Shown here: positions 32,798 to 41,048 of the stretch, one piece after another
How positions within the stretch are numbered: the stretch's first letter is position 1
Layout: every line of letters starts with the position of its first letter
The notes under the pieces: generated by a model
What the model was told of the DNA's origin: nothing
Databases searched by the model: none
The model's input: only the letters and a program-made list of their open reading frames with translations
Origin: Candidatus Eiseniibacteriota bacterium
GTDB taxonomy: Bacteria; Eisenbacteria; RBG-16-71-46; CAIMUX01
Reading direction: 5' to 3'
DNA: 64,000 nt
Assembly (NCBI GenBank): GCA_903844735.1
Contig: CAIMUX010000002.1
Coordinates: 62,001 to 126,000, forward strand
Translations under genes and position numbers: made by a program

Positions 32798-33922
32798 CTA
32801 GTTATCGTGACACCAGTTAAGGATGGTCTCGACCACGTATCCCTGCTGATCGGATGTCAGCTCCGGATAGACGGGGATCGACAGGCTTTCACGGGTCGCA
32901 GCTTCGGAGACCGGCAGGCTTCCCTTCCGGTAGCCCAGGTCCGCGAAACACTCCTGCAGGTGGAGCGGGATCGGATAGTAGACATCGCTGCCGATCCCCT
33001 TCTCCGAGAGATGACTGCGCAGCCCGTCACGCGATCCGCGCCGCACCCGAAGGGTGTACTGGTTCCAAACATGCTTCCCCCGTCCGGCGTCAATCGGCGT
33101 GATGAGGCCGTCGAGATCCGCGAACGCTTGGGTGTAGGCGCTGGCGTGCGAGGCCCGCGCGGCGGTCCAGGAATCGAGATGCGCGAGCTTCACCCCGAGT
33201 ATCGCCGCCTGCACAGAGTCGAGGCGACTGTTGAAGCCGACCCGCTCGTGTTTGTACCTCTCGCGGGAGCCGTGCGTGCGCAGCATCCGGACGCGATCGG
33301 CGAGGTCGTCGCGCCGGGTGGTGATGAGGCCGCCATCGCCCGCTCCACCTAGATTTTTCGATGGGTAGAACGAGAAACAACCAAGGTCTCCCACCCCTCC
33401 TACCGGGATGTCGCGCCAGGTTGCGCCGATAGCCTGGGCCGCATCCTCGATGACGGGAATGCCGCGCTTTCCGCAACAGTCCATGATTGGCGCCATGTCA
33501 GCCGATTGGCCGAATAGATGCACAGGCATGACCGCCCGTGTCCGCGGGGTGATGACTTGTTCCAGCGCGTTCGGGTTGAGGTTGAAGGTTGCCTCCTCGA
33601 TATCGACGAAGACCGGCCGCGCCCCGTTGTTGCTGATGGCGCCGGCCGTGGCGAAGAAACTGTAGGCCGGGCAGATCACTTCGGTCCCCGGGCCGCAGTC
33701 CAGGGCCCGCAGCGCCACGAGGAGGGCGTCGGTGCCCGACGCGACGCCTACCGCGTGCGGCACGGCGAGGTAGCGGGCCAGTCGCTCCTCCAGGTCTCGC
33801 ACGGCGGGACCGAGGATCCACTGTCCACTGGCGAGAACTGATTCCACGGCCTGGAGCAAGGGTTCGCGAATGGTGGCGTACTGAGCCTTTACATCGAGGA
33901 GGGGGACGCGCATCTCAGCCAA
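32798..33922 (-). CDS. DegT/DnrJ/EryC1-family sugar aminotransferase (element-restored C-terminus)
   Basis: A 374-residue PLP-dependent enzyme that aminates a keto-sugar nucleotide. The PLP lysine is K189 in F-Y-P-S-K-N-L-G-G-A-G. S-G-T-D-A-L near 62 and V-I-E-D-A-A-Q near 157 are also canonical. In this operon it could be the WbpE-like step giving a UDP-3-amino-uronic acid. The TTG at 33922 is favoured by AAAGGAG at 6-base spacing; ATG 33913 is the alternative. The last codons (L-N-W-C-H-D-N) come from the integrated element; the original ending (R-N-W-V-A-G-S) lies at 25035-25062. The encoded length is unchanged (20 codons from L-T-S-D to stop on both sides). Confidence 0.92.
   Translation of the reverse strand: MAEMRVPLLDVKAQYATIREPLLQAVESVLASGQWILGPAVRDLEERLARYLAVPHAVGVASGTDALLVALRALDCGPGTEVICPAYSFFATAGAISNNGARPVFVDIEEATFNLNPNALEQVITPRTRAVMPVHLFGQSADMAPIMDCCGKRGIPVIEDAAQAIGATWRDIPVGGVGDLGCFSFYPSKNLGGAGDGGLITTRRDDLADRVRMLRTHGSRERYKHERVGFNSRLDSVQAAILGVKLAHLDSWTAARASHASAYTQAFADLDGLITPIDAGRGKHVWNQYTLRVRRGSRDGLRSHLSEKGIGSDVYYPIPLHLQECFADLGYRKGSLPVSEAATRESLSIPVYPELTSDQQGYVVETILNWCHDN
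32826..32860 (+). repeat. attR core (35-bp direct repeat, right copy)
   Basis: Identical to 25063-25097. It lies inside the 3' end of the aminotransferase gene and encodes its L-T-S-D-Q-Q-G-Y-V-V segment on the minus strand. Confidence 0.93.
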
Positions 33923-33985
33923 GGGGAACTCCTTTCCTGGGCGCAGTGCGCGTCTGCCGAGGGGCAAGAATCGCGCGTCGGCCGG

Positions 33986-34744
33986 CTACTCCGGCCAGTC
34001 TTGGTTCTCGAGCAACTGCTCCTCGGGAACGGGTCGCCAAGGGCGCGCCGGGCTGCCCATCACGATCATCCTGGATGGCACATCCCGGGTCACCACCGAA
34101 CCGGCGGCCACCAGGGCGTCGGCGCCGATTTCGAGCCCCGGCAGTACCACCGAGCCCGCACCCACGCGGCCGCCGCGCCGCACAGTGATTCCCCGGAAAT
34201 GCCGGAACCGTTCGGCGGTCCGCCCGATGAACCGGTCGTTGGTTGTCGTGACCTGCGGGGCGAGAAAGACGCGATCCTCGAGCACAGAGTACGCCGTGAC
34301 GTACGCCTCGGTCTCGATCTTGCAGTAACGACCCACAGTGCAGTCGTTCTCCACGGTGACGCCGCGGCCCACGATGGTGAAGTCGCCGACCGTGGCTCGC
34401 TCGCGCACCGTCGCCTGGTCGGCCACCAGGCAGCTCTGCCCCAGGGTCGCCCCGCGGTAAACGCTAGCCCCGGTGCCGAGAAGACAGCCGTCACCGATCC
34501 GGGCAGGGTCGATCTCCGCCGTCGGTTGCAGGATGCTGTTGACCGCTCGCAGAGGCCATTTCCCCACACTCGCGAATTCGTCGATCCGCACTCCGTCACC
34601 CACGATCGTCCCGGCATGCAGAACCACGAAGTGGCCGATCCGGCAATGGCGGCCGAGCACGACGCCTTCCTCGATCACCGCCCCCCGGCCGATCTCCGTT
34701 CCCTCGCCGATCACTGCTTCGGGCGCGATCCATCTCTCGATCAT
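33986..34744 (-). CDS. left-handed beta-helix sugar N-acetyltransferase (WbpD-like)
   Basis: A 252-residue protein made almost entirely of hexapeptide repeats ([LIV]-G-x4: V-I-G-E-G-T-E-I-G-R-G-A-V-I-E-E-G-V), forming a trimeric left-handed beta helix. A loop with Q-V-T-T-T-N-D-R-F precedes the late coils, and the end G-S-P-A-R-P-W is typical of acyl-CoA-dependent sugar acetyltransferases. It probably acetylates the amino group added by the adjacent aminotransferase. The ATG at 34744 follows a purine-rich GGGAGAGGGG. The gene lies 63 bases before the aminotransferase in the same operon. Confidence 0.85.
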   Translation of the reverse strand: MIERWIAPEAVIGEGTEIGRGAVIEEGVVLGRHCRIGHFVVLHAGTIVGDGVRIDEFASVGKWPLRAVNSILQPTAEIDPARIGDGCLLGTGASVYRGATLGQSCLVADQATVRERATVGDFTIVGRGVTVENDCTVGRYCKIETEAYVTAYSVLEDRVFLAPQVTTTNDRFIGRTAERFRHFRGITVRRGGRVGAGSVVLPGLEIGADALVAAGSVVTRDVPSRMIVMGSPARPWRPVPEEQLLENQDWPE

Positions 34745-34766
34745 GGCCGTCCCCTCTCCCCCGCAC

Positions 34767-35738
34767 TCAGAGCGCGAGCCGCGCCCTGGTCCACGCCATG
34801 GTGCGCCGCAGTCCCTCCTCCAGGTCCACCACTGGCCGGAAGCCAAGGCGTTGCTCCGCCTCCTCCACCGCGGCCTGCGAGTCACGCACATCGCCGGCGC
34901 GAGCGGCCTCGAACACCGGCGTCACGGGTCGCTCCGCCAGACGGGAGAGGATAGTCAGCAGATCGAGAAGCGAGGTGCGGTCGCCGCACGCGATATTGAG
35001 CACCGCCCCGCCTACGCGTGCCGGGTCGGCCTCCAGGGCGAGCAGGTTCGCCTCGACCACGTTGTCGATGTACGTGAAGTCGCGGGTCTGCCCGCCATCC
35101 CCATGGACATGCGGAGACTCGCCGGTGAGTGCGGCGCGGATGAAAAGAGGAATGACAGCGGCATACAGGGAGTCCGGATTTTGCCGCGGGCCGAAGACAT
35201 TGAAGTAGCGCAGGGTTACCGTGGCAAGACCGAAGAGCTCGTAGTACTGGGTGCAGTAGATTTCCCCCGCGAGCTTGGTCAGGGCATAGGGTGACTTAGG
35301 CCGGGGAGCCATGCTCTCGCGTTTCGGCAGCTCAGGTTGGTCGCCGTAGACGGAAGAAGAACCGGCATAGACGAAACGCCGCACCCCCTGCCGCCGTGCC
35401 TCCTCGAGGAGGTGGAGCGTGCCGTTGATGCCGACCTCAGTGGAGCGCACGGGATCCTCCACCGATCGCTGCACGCTGGCGAGGGCCGCCTGGTGGACGA
35501 TGTGGGTGATCCCAACGCACGCGCGTTGAACCGTTTCCCGATTGCGGATGTCCCCCTCGAAGACCTCGAGGCGGGCGTCGTGGAGATCGCGCAACTCCGC
35601 CGCGGTGGAGCGGCTGCCGGTAGAGAAGTCGTCGAGGATGCGCACGCGGGCGCCGTCGCGCGCGAGACGATCCGCGAGATGTGAGCCGATGAAGCCGGCC
35701 CCGCCCGTCACGAGTACGTGCGCCGATGAATCGAGCAT
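34767..35738 (-). CDS. UDP-sugar 4-epimerase (WbpP/GalE-like SDR)
   Basis: A 323-residue extended SDR. It has the NAD motif G-G-A-G-F-I-G-S-H, then S-S-S-V-Y-G-D and Y-A-L-T-K with catalytic Tyr and Lys. A-S-V-Q-R-S-V-E-D-P and F-N-V-F-G-P-R-Q-N-P resemble WbpP/VipB, the UDP-GlcNAc(A) 4-epimerases of O-antigen pathways. The ATG at 35738 has GGGAGG 6 bases upstream. It sits between the UDP-sugar dehydrogenase and the acetyltransferase, consistent with interconversion of UDP-GlcNAc/GalNAc or their uronic acids. Confidence 0.87.
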   Translation of the reverse strand: MLDSSAHVLVTGGAGFIGSHLADRLARDGARVRILDDFSTGSRSTAAELRDLHDARLEVFEGDIRNRETVQRACVGITHIVHQAALASVQRSVEDPVRSTEVGINGTLHLLEEARRQGVRRFVYAGSSSVYGDQPELPKRESMAPRPKSPYALTKLAGEIYCTQYYELFGLATVTLRYFNVFGPRQNPDSLYAAVIPLFIRAALTGESPHVHGDGGQTRDFTYIDNVVEANLLALEADPARVGGAVLNIACGDRTSLLDLLTILSRLAERPVTPVFEAARAGDVRDSQAAVEEAEQRLGFRPVVDLEEGLRRTMAWTRARLAL

Positions 35739-35784
35739 GCCATGCCTCCCTCGGGACCGTCGGGTCCCACGTCGAGCCGATGTA

Positions 35785-37080
35785 CTAGAGCCGGAAAAGC
35801 TTCGGGTCCTGCACGCCGGGGAGGCAATTCCGCGTGTCCACCAGGAGCGGCACAGCGTCGAGAATGGCCCGGTAGTCGATTTCCCGGTGCGCGGTGACTA
35901 CCACGGCGCAGTCGGCCTCGCGCAATTCCGCCGCTTCCAGCGGCACGGTGTGAAGCGTCCCGGAGTCAAAGTTGATCGCTGTCACCAATGGGTCGTGGAA
36001 GCGGACATCCGCCCCTCGGCGCAGGAGCTGCTCGATGATGTCAAGGGCGGGCGATTCGCGAACGTCGTCGATGTTCTCCTTGTACGCGACACCGAGGACC
36101 AGGATGCGGCTTCCCTTCACAGATCGCCCTCGGGAGTTCAGGGCGTCGGCCACGAGGTCGACAATGTGGCGCGGCATGGAGGCGTTGACCGCGGAGGCGA
36201 GGTCGATGAAGCGGGCCTCGAAGCCGGCGGCGCGGGCTTTCCACGAAAGGTAGACAGGATCGATCGGGATGCAGTGTCCGCCCAGGCCGGGGCCGGGGTA
36301 GAACGGCATGAAGCCGAACGGCTTGGTCGCCGCTCCGCGGATCACCTCCCAAACATCAATGTTCATCTTCCGGCACATGAGGGCGAGCTCGTTGACAAGC
36401 CCGATATTCACGCTGCGAAATGTGTTTTCGAGAAGCTTGACCATTTCGGCCACGCGGGTCGAGCCCACTTCCACCACGGTTTCCAGGGTCTGGCGATAAA
36501 GCGTGGCGGCGGCGAGGGTGCAGCGTGGCGTGACGCCGCCCACCACCTTCGGGATGTTACGCGTGTTGTAGCGGGCGTTGCCAGGGTCGACCCGCTCGGG
36601 TGAGAACGCGAGGAAGAAGTCCTCCCCAACCTTGAGACCGGTCTCCTCCAACATGGGCAAGATCAGCTCGTCGGTGGTGCCGGGATAGGTGGTGCTCTCC
36701 AGGATGATGAGCTGCGTGCGGTGCAGCGTTTCGCGGATTCGCTCCACGGCGGTGACGATGAAGGAGACATCGGGGTCCTTGGTCTTTCGCAAAGGGGTCG
36801 GGACGCAGATGTTTACGGTATCGGTCTCACGCAAGAGTGAAAAGTCGGTGGAGGGGCGGAAGCGACCCAACGCGACCAGGGGTGCTAACTCGTCGGAGGG
36901 GACATCAATGATGTAGGACCTACCCTCGCGCAGTTGGGCCACCCGCTCTTCGTTGATGTCGATGCCGGTCACGGTGAAGCCCGCCTTGCAGCACTCTACG
37001 GCGAGGGGCAGACCCACATAGCCAAGCCCGATGACCCCGAGGTGAGCTTCATGCGAACGGATCTTCTCCAGCAGGTCCAT
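35785..37080 (-). CDS. UDP-sugar 6-dehydrogenase (WbpA/UDP-GlcNAc dehydrogenase-like)
   Basis: A 431-residue NAD-dependent oxidoreductase that oxidises a UDP-hexose to a uronic acid in two steps. The N-terminal G-L-G-Y-V-G-L-P-L binds NAD, K215 sits in the helix M-V-K-L-L-E-N-T, and catalytic C270 lies in G-G-H-C-I-P-I-D-P. The E-S-T-T-Y-P-G-T-T-D and F-S-P-E-R-V-D-P-G-N motifs fit the WbpA/TviB branch. The ATG at 37080 follows GGGAGGGG. It provides the entry reaction for the acylated amino-uronate made by its neighbours. Confidence 0.92.
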   Translation of the reverse strand: MDLLEKIRSHEAHLGVIGLGYVGLPLAVECCKAGFTVTGIDINEERVAQLREGRSYIIDVPSDELAPLVALGRFRPSTDFSLLRETDTVNICVPTPLRKTKDPDVSFIVTAVERIRETLHRTQLIILESTTYPGTTDELILPMLEETGLKVGEDFFLAFSPERVDPGNARYNTRNIPKVVGGVTPRCTLAAATLYRQTLETVVEVGSTRVAEMVKLLENTFRSVNIGLVNELALMCRKMNIDVWEVIRGAATKPFGFMPFYPGPGLGGHCIPIDPVYLSWKARAAGFEARFIDLASAVNASMPRHIVDLVADALNSRGRSVKGSRILVLGVAYKENIDDVRESPALDIIEQLLRRGADVRFHDPLVTAINFDSGTLHTVPLEAAELREADCAVVVTAHREIDYRAILDAVPLLVDTRNCLPGVQDPKLFRL

Positions 37081-37115
37081 ATCCCCTCCCTCATTTCCCC
37101 GCACCCGGGATCCGA

Positions 37116-37877
37116 TCAGAATAGCGCGGCTCCGGCGGCGGCGAGGGCCGCACCGACGGCAGTGTTTGCGAAGTTCAACCAGCCGTGCGGAAACGTCCGT
37201 CGGCCCCATGACCCGGTCAGACTCTCCAGCACGTTGCCAAGGAACCCCGCCAACGCTACGGCAACCCATCCGGGGCCGTCAACCAAACGCACCGCGAAGG
37301 CAAGACCTCCGATCAGGATGGCGGCGGCGAGTCCCGCGAGTAGACCCTCCACAGAAACGGCCCCTTCGGTCCCCACCGGCACCGGTCGCAGCGTGCGCGG
37401 CGACACCGGGTGCCGCCCGAGCAGTTGACCGATCTCCGAACTGGAGGTGTCGGACGCAGCCGCGGCGAAGCTCCCGACAAATGCCGCCCAGAGCAGCCCC
37501 ACCGCGTCCCCCGCAGGCGACGCCCCTAGTCGCACGGCGATATCCCGAATCAGCAGCAGAAGGAGTCCCGCGGCACAGTTGGCAGCGACGTGACTGGCCC
37601 CCCGCCTACCGCCCATGGGTTCGGCCACACCCCGCGCCTCCTTTACCGTGTAGCCGAGACGCGTGAGAATCGTGCCCAGCAGAAAGAAGGCCAACAGCAC
37701 AGCGAAGCCGGAAAGCCCTCCCAGGCGCGCCACGAGGATGCCGAGGGGCACTCCGGCTAGAAATGCCGAGCGGCGGACAGCTCGTAGGCTCCAAGCGGCC
37801 AGGCCGATCGCCAGCGGGACACCCAGCGCCCACGGCCATCCCGCGGGCGGCCCGAGCGGCGGAATCAATTCTTCCAT
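37116..37877 (-). CDS. DUF92 family membrane protein
   Basis: A 253-residue polytopic membrane protein with about six hydrophobic helices. It has the DUF92/TMEM19 hallmarks G-T-I-L-T-R-L-G-Y, G-S-F-A-A-A-A-S-D-T-S-S-S-E-I-G and G-F-L-G-N-V-L-E-S-L-T-G. Plant and cyanobacterial relatives phosphorylate phytol phosphate; bacterial ones are mostly uncharacterised prenyl-phosphate kinases. The start is unclear: ATG 37877 lies inside the preceding gene (13-base overlap), and TTG 37868 is possible. In this glycan operon a role in polyprenyl-phosphate supply is plausible but unproven. Confidence 0.78.
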   Translation of the reverse strand: MEELIPPLGPPAGWPWALGVPLAIGLAAWSLRAVRRSAFLAGVPLGILVARLGGLSGFAVLLAFFLLGTILTRLGYTVKEARGVAEPMGGRRGASHVAANCAAGLLLLLIRDIAVRLGASPAGDAVGLLWAAFVGSFAAAASDTSSSEIGQLLGRHPVSPRTLRPVPVGTEGAVSVEGLLAGLAAAILIGGLAFAVRLVDGPGWVAVALAGFLGNVLESLTGSWGRRTFPHGWLNFANTAVGAALAAAGAALF

Positions 37878-38860
37878 TCCTTGAGTTCCCGGGCCCACTG
37901 CACCGTGACGTCGAGAGCCTCAGCAAACGGCGTGCGTCGGTAGCCGAGCGTTTTCTCGGCCTGCGAAGAATCGTAAGACCAATTCTGCCGGTACACGGCG
38001 GCCACGCCGCGCGTGAGATCGGGAGCCGCACCTGTGCGGCTCGCTCGCTTCTCCATCCATCCGCCCAACCACTCCGCGATCCCTACCGGGATACGCGGAA
38101 CCCTCGAAGAGCGCCCGAGAAGCCGGGCCACCCGAGCCACCAGATCGCCGAGGGGGATATTCTCACCACCCAGAATGAAAGACGATCCCGGAAGCCCGCG
38201 CTCCAGCGCGAGGCAATGTCCTTGGGCCACGTCCGGCAGGTAGGCAAGGTTCCAGACCTGCTTTCCGGACCCAATGATCCCGGGAAACTTCCCCCGGGCC
38301 AACAGCCAGATCATTTTCCCGACGAGGTTTCCGTCGCCACACGAACCTGGTCCGTAGATCACGCCGGGATAGACGGTGACGACGGGGGCGCCGCGGGCGA
38401 TCCAACGGTCGGTCACCTGATCGGCGAGGTACTTGGTCCGTTCGTAATCGGTGCGAAAGTCATCGCGCGGGCGGCGTTCGCCTTCCCGAAGCGGCTGTGG
38501 ACCGGGCGAAGGGCCGAGGCTTATGAAGCTGGATGTGTGGATGATCTTCTGCACGCCCGCGTGCGTGGCAGCGAAGAGCAGCTTGTCCCAGGCGTCGACA
38601 TTGATGCGGTCGAACTCGGAGGGATCCGGGGCCCAGGTCTTGACCAGGGCTGCAGCATGGATCACCGCCCGGTGTCGCATGAGAAGGTCTACCGGCGGCG
38701 CCCCGTCACGCAGATCCCCCCGGATCCATTCCTCCCGGCTGTCCTTCTCCCCCTCCGGGTCCCGACGCGCCCAGACGGTCACTTGGTGCCCGGATTCGAG
38801 GAGGGCGGCCCGAAGAGCGCCCCCTAGGTACCCCGTTCCGCCGGTGAGAAAGACCTTCAT
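37865..38860 (-). CDS. NAD-dependent epimerase/dehydratase family protein
   Basis: A 331-residue SDR with G-G-T-G-Y-L-G at the N-terminus, H-T-S-S-F near 113 and catalytic Y-E-R-T-K near 150. Y-P-G-V-I-Y-G-P-G and the following N-L-A-Y-L-P-D-V place it near dihydroflavonol-reductase/HpnA-like SDRs, so a hopanoid or sugar substrate is possible. The ATG at 38860 is the first gene after a promoter candidate at 38907-38935, which heads the sugar operon. Its 3' end overlaps the DUF92 gene. Confidence 0.8.
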   Translation of the reverse strand: MKVFLTGGTGYLGGALRAALLESGHQVTVWARRDPEGEKDSREEWIRGDLRDGAPPVDLLMRHRAVIHAAALVKTWAPDPSEFDRINVDAWDKLLFAATHAGVQKIIHTSSFISLGPSPGPQPLREGERRPRDDFRTDYERTKYLADQVTDRWIARGAPVVTVYPGVIYGPGSCGDGNLVGKMIWLLARGKFPGIIGSGKQVWNLAYLPDVAQGHCLALERGLPGSSFILGGENIPLGDLVARVARLLGRSSRVPRIPVGIAEWLGGWMEKRASRTGAAPDLTRGVAAVYRQNWSYDSSQAEKTLGYRRTPFAEALDVTVQWARELKEWKN

Positions 38861-38906
38861 TCCACCCATCCCTTCCCGTCTGTCCTTGGGGAAACCAACC
38901 CGGGTG

Positions 38907-38935
38907 ACGATAACGTATGGGGGACCGGGCTGCAA
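38907..38935 (-). promoter_or_regulatory. promoter candidate for the nucleotide-sugar operon
   Basis: On the minus strand TTGCAG (38935-38930) and TATCGT (38912-38907) are 17 bases apart, 47 bases upstream of the ATG at 38860. It is back to back with the plus-strand candidate at 38967-38995. Confidence 0.42.
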
Positions 38936-38966
38936 CGTGGCCGGGAACGCCGAAACGTTTCCGAGG

Positions 38967-38995
38967 TTCTACACATCGCCGGCCCGTGCTAGATT
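38967..38995 (+). promoter_or_regulatory. promoter candidate for the S41 protease gene
   Basis: TTCTAC and TAGATT are 17 bases apart. The -10 is good and the -35 poor. It lies 67 bases before the ATG at 39063. Confidence 0.4.
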
Positions 38996-39062
38996 CGGGC
39001 TGGACGGTCGTTCCCGGGTGGCGGGAGCGGCCGCGGGCCTATGGACCCAACCGGGAGATGTC

Positions 39063-40697
39063 ATGACCAGGACCAAGTTCATCCTCACCACGGCCGGCGT
39101 CGTCCTCGTCTTCGTGTTGCTCACGGGGGCCTCTTTCCTTGGCAACGTTCTCGCCTCGTCCGGCTCCCCTTACGGGCCGTACGACACCTTCACCCGCGTT
39201 CTGCGCTTCGTGAAGGACAACTACGTGGAGGAAGTTGACGACACCAAGCTGATGGACGGTGCCATTGTCGGGATGCTGGAGAAGCTCGATCCACACTCCA
39301 CCTACTTGGATTCCGACAGGAACAAGAAGATGCAGGAGCGGAATCGCGGCAACTTCGACGGCATCGGCATCTCGTTCGCGATTGTCGACGGAAGCCTTAC
39401 GGTCATCTCTCCTATTGAAGGAACGCCCTCCTGGCGGCTCGGCCTTCGCCCGGGCGACATCATCGCCAAGATCGACGGGGTCTCCGCCCGCGGCATAAAG
39501 GAGGACGAGGTCTTCGACAAGTTGCGCGGCCCTCGCGGCAGCTCCGTCCACATCACCCTCGTCCGCGAGGGGGAGAAGGAACCTCTGGAGTACGACATCA
39601 TCCGGGAGCAGATCCCGATCTTCAGTGTTCCTTATGCTTTCATGCTTCGCCCGGAGGTCGGCTATGTGCGCATGACCCGATTCTCCGCCACCACCAGCGA
39701 CGAACTGGCGAAGGCTCTGCAGAAGCTGGGAGAGCAGGGGATGAAGAAACTTGTCCTCGACTTGCGCGGCAACGCCGGCGGTTACCTCAACGAGGCGATC
39801 GCTGTCTCCGACAAGTTCCTTCCTGCCGGCAAGAAGATCGTCTACACCGTCGGCCGGCTCCAGGATTCTAACGAGGAGTACTCCTCGACCGGCCGCGGCG
39901 ACGAAACCACCTGCCCGCTGGTGGTAATGGTCGATCATGGGAGCGCATCCGCCTCTGAGATTGTCTCCGGCGCCATGCAGGACTGGGATCGGGGCCTCGT
40001 TGTCGGCGAAACCACGTTTGGCAAGGGGCTTGTGCAGAGGCAGTACCAGCTACCCAACAGCGGTGCGCTCCTCCTCACGGTGGCGCGTTACTTCACGCCG
40101 TCGGGGCGGCTCATCCAGCGTGACTATGCCGACCGCGACAAGTATCTCATGGAGGATGTGGAGACGATTGAGCAGGAGTCGGCGAAGGCCGATTCGGCGG
40201 CCGAGCGGCCGGAGTTCCACACCGGACTCGGGCGCATCGTCTACGGCGGGGGTGGGATCACTCCCGACCACAAGATCTCTAAGCGCTACCTCTACCCGCG
40301 TCTGCAGCAGGACCTCGATCGCAATCGGGCCTACTTCGAGTTCGCGGCACACTACCTTACAGGCAAGGACCTGGCGTACCCGGCCTTCGACACTTTCGAT
40401 CGCGAGTTCAAGATCGACGCTACGGTCGTCTCCGACTTCCGAGCGTTTCTCGACCGGAAGAAGATCGCCTATCATGCCGACTCCCTAGCCGCGCAGGACG
40501 AGATGGTCCGACGCGGGATCAAGGCCGAGATCGCCCGCACGCTGTTCGGTGATAACGAACGGTACCGGGTCATTATCGACGCGGATCCCGCCTTGACCGA
40601 GGCGCTCACATACCTACCGGAGGCCGAGAAGATGCTCAAGCAAAGCCTCTCAGTCAGCGGTGAAGCGAGAGACAAGCAGGGGAAGGCGCGACGGTAG
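39063..40697 (+). CDS. C-terminal processing peptidase, S41 family
   Basis: A 544-residue periplasmic or membrane-anchored serine protease. A signal/anchor helix (about 8-30) is followed by the N-terminal helical region with L-D-P-H-S-T-Y-L-D, then a PDZ domain (about 95-175, W-R-L-G-L-R-P-G-D-I-I). The catalytic domain has D-L-R-G-N-A-G-G, D-H-G-S-A-S-A-S-E-I-V-S-G-A (catalytic Ser within 294-298) and G-E-T-T-F-G-K-G with catalytic K321. An extra C-terminal helical extension of about 150 residues follows. It trims C-terminal tails or degrades misfolded envelope proteins. The ATG at 39063 follows GGGAG. Confidence 0.93.
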   Translation: MTRTKFILTTAGVVLVFVLLTGASFLGNVLASSGSPYGPYDTFTRVLRFVKDNYVEEVDDTKLMDGAIVGMLEKLDPHSTYLDSDRNKKMQERNRGNFDGIGISFAIVDGSLTVISPIEGTPSWRLGLRPGDIIAKIDGVSARGIKEDEVFDKLRGPRGSSVHITLVREGEKEPLEYDIIREQIPIFSVPYAFMLRPEVGYVRMTRFSATTSDELAKALQKLGEQGMKKLVLDLRGNAGGYLNEAIAVSDKFLPAGKKIVYTVGRLQDSNEEYSSTGRGDETTCPLVVMVDHGSASASEIVSGAMQDWDRGLVVGETTFGKGLVQRQYQLPNSGALLLTVARYFTPSGRLIQRDYADRDKYLMEDVETIEQESAKADSAAERPEFHTGLGRIVYGGGGITPDHKISKRYLYPRLQQDLDRNRAYFEFAAHYLTGKDLAYPAFDTFDREFKIDATVVSDFRAFLDRKKIAYHADSLAAQDEMVRRGIKAEIARTLFGDNERYRVIIDADPALTEALTYLPEAEKMLKQSLSVSGEARDKQGKARR

Positions 40698-41048
40698 AGT
40701 AGAAGTGCGTCAATCCTCGCGCCGTCGAGTGGGATGAGGCCCTCGATGAGTCTCTGACGGCGCGCGATCAGGCTCGGGCTCGGATGAGTGATCACCGCCG
40801 CGGTGATCACTTTGCGGTAGGCGTGTCCGAATACCCGCTGCGAGGCCGGCCTCAGTCGGGGATACGAACTGCGTGGCGATCCAACGCGGGCGAGTCTCCG
40901 GCACTCCTCCGATCCGATCACGTGCGGCTCGACGAACACATCACCCGCCGCTTCGCAACTCAACTTGTGGGCATCGAGCCAGGCGCGCGAGATCTCACGC
41001 CCCCGCGCTCGTCTGCCTCCACCCCTGTGGCCTTGGTCTCGATACCGG
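40698..41048 (-). pseudogene. possible decayed gene fragment
   Basis: Between the protease gene and the fibronectin protein gene, the minus strand has an open stretch (about 41000-40700). It reads R-E-I-S-R-A-W-L-D-A-H-K-L-S then C-E-A-A-G-D-V-F-V-E-P-H-V-I-G, and ends with H-P-S-P-S-L-I-A-R-R-Q-R-L. E-A-x-D followed later by H-P-S-x-x-x-R resembles the end of M48/Ste24-like peptidases, but the order is imperfect and V-E-A-D-E-R-G continues upstream only in another frame. No start or ribosome site is visible. It may be a broken gene or just coincidence; nothing else is seen in the gap. Confidence 0.28.

Larger units (their letters stand above)
25063..32860. mobile_element. integrated PICI-like satellite element encoding its own capsid protein
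   Basis: A 7,763-bp unit (core to core) bounded by a perfect 35-bp direct repeat. In order it carries: integrase, a small unknown protein, AlpA-type regulator, a 57-residue protein, primase-helicase, an iteron-like region, a TerS-like protein, a zinc-ribbon protein, and a prohead protease-capsid fusion, all on the plus strand. Several junctions are 4-base ATGA or GTGA overlaps. No portal, large terminase, head-tail connector, tail, lysis or repressor gene is visible, so it is not an ordinary prophage. The layout (int, alpA, primase, origin, packaging/capsid) matches phage-inducible chromosomal islands. Dependence on a helper phage is inference. Both ends and all genes look intact, so it may still be mobile. 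Confidence 0.88.
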
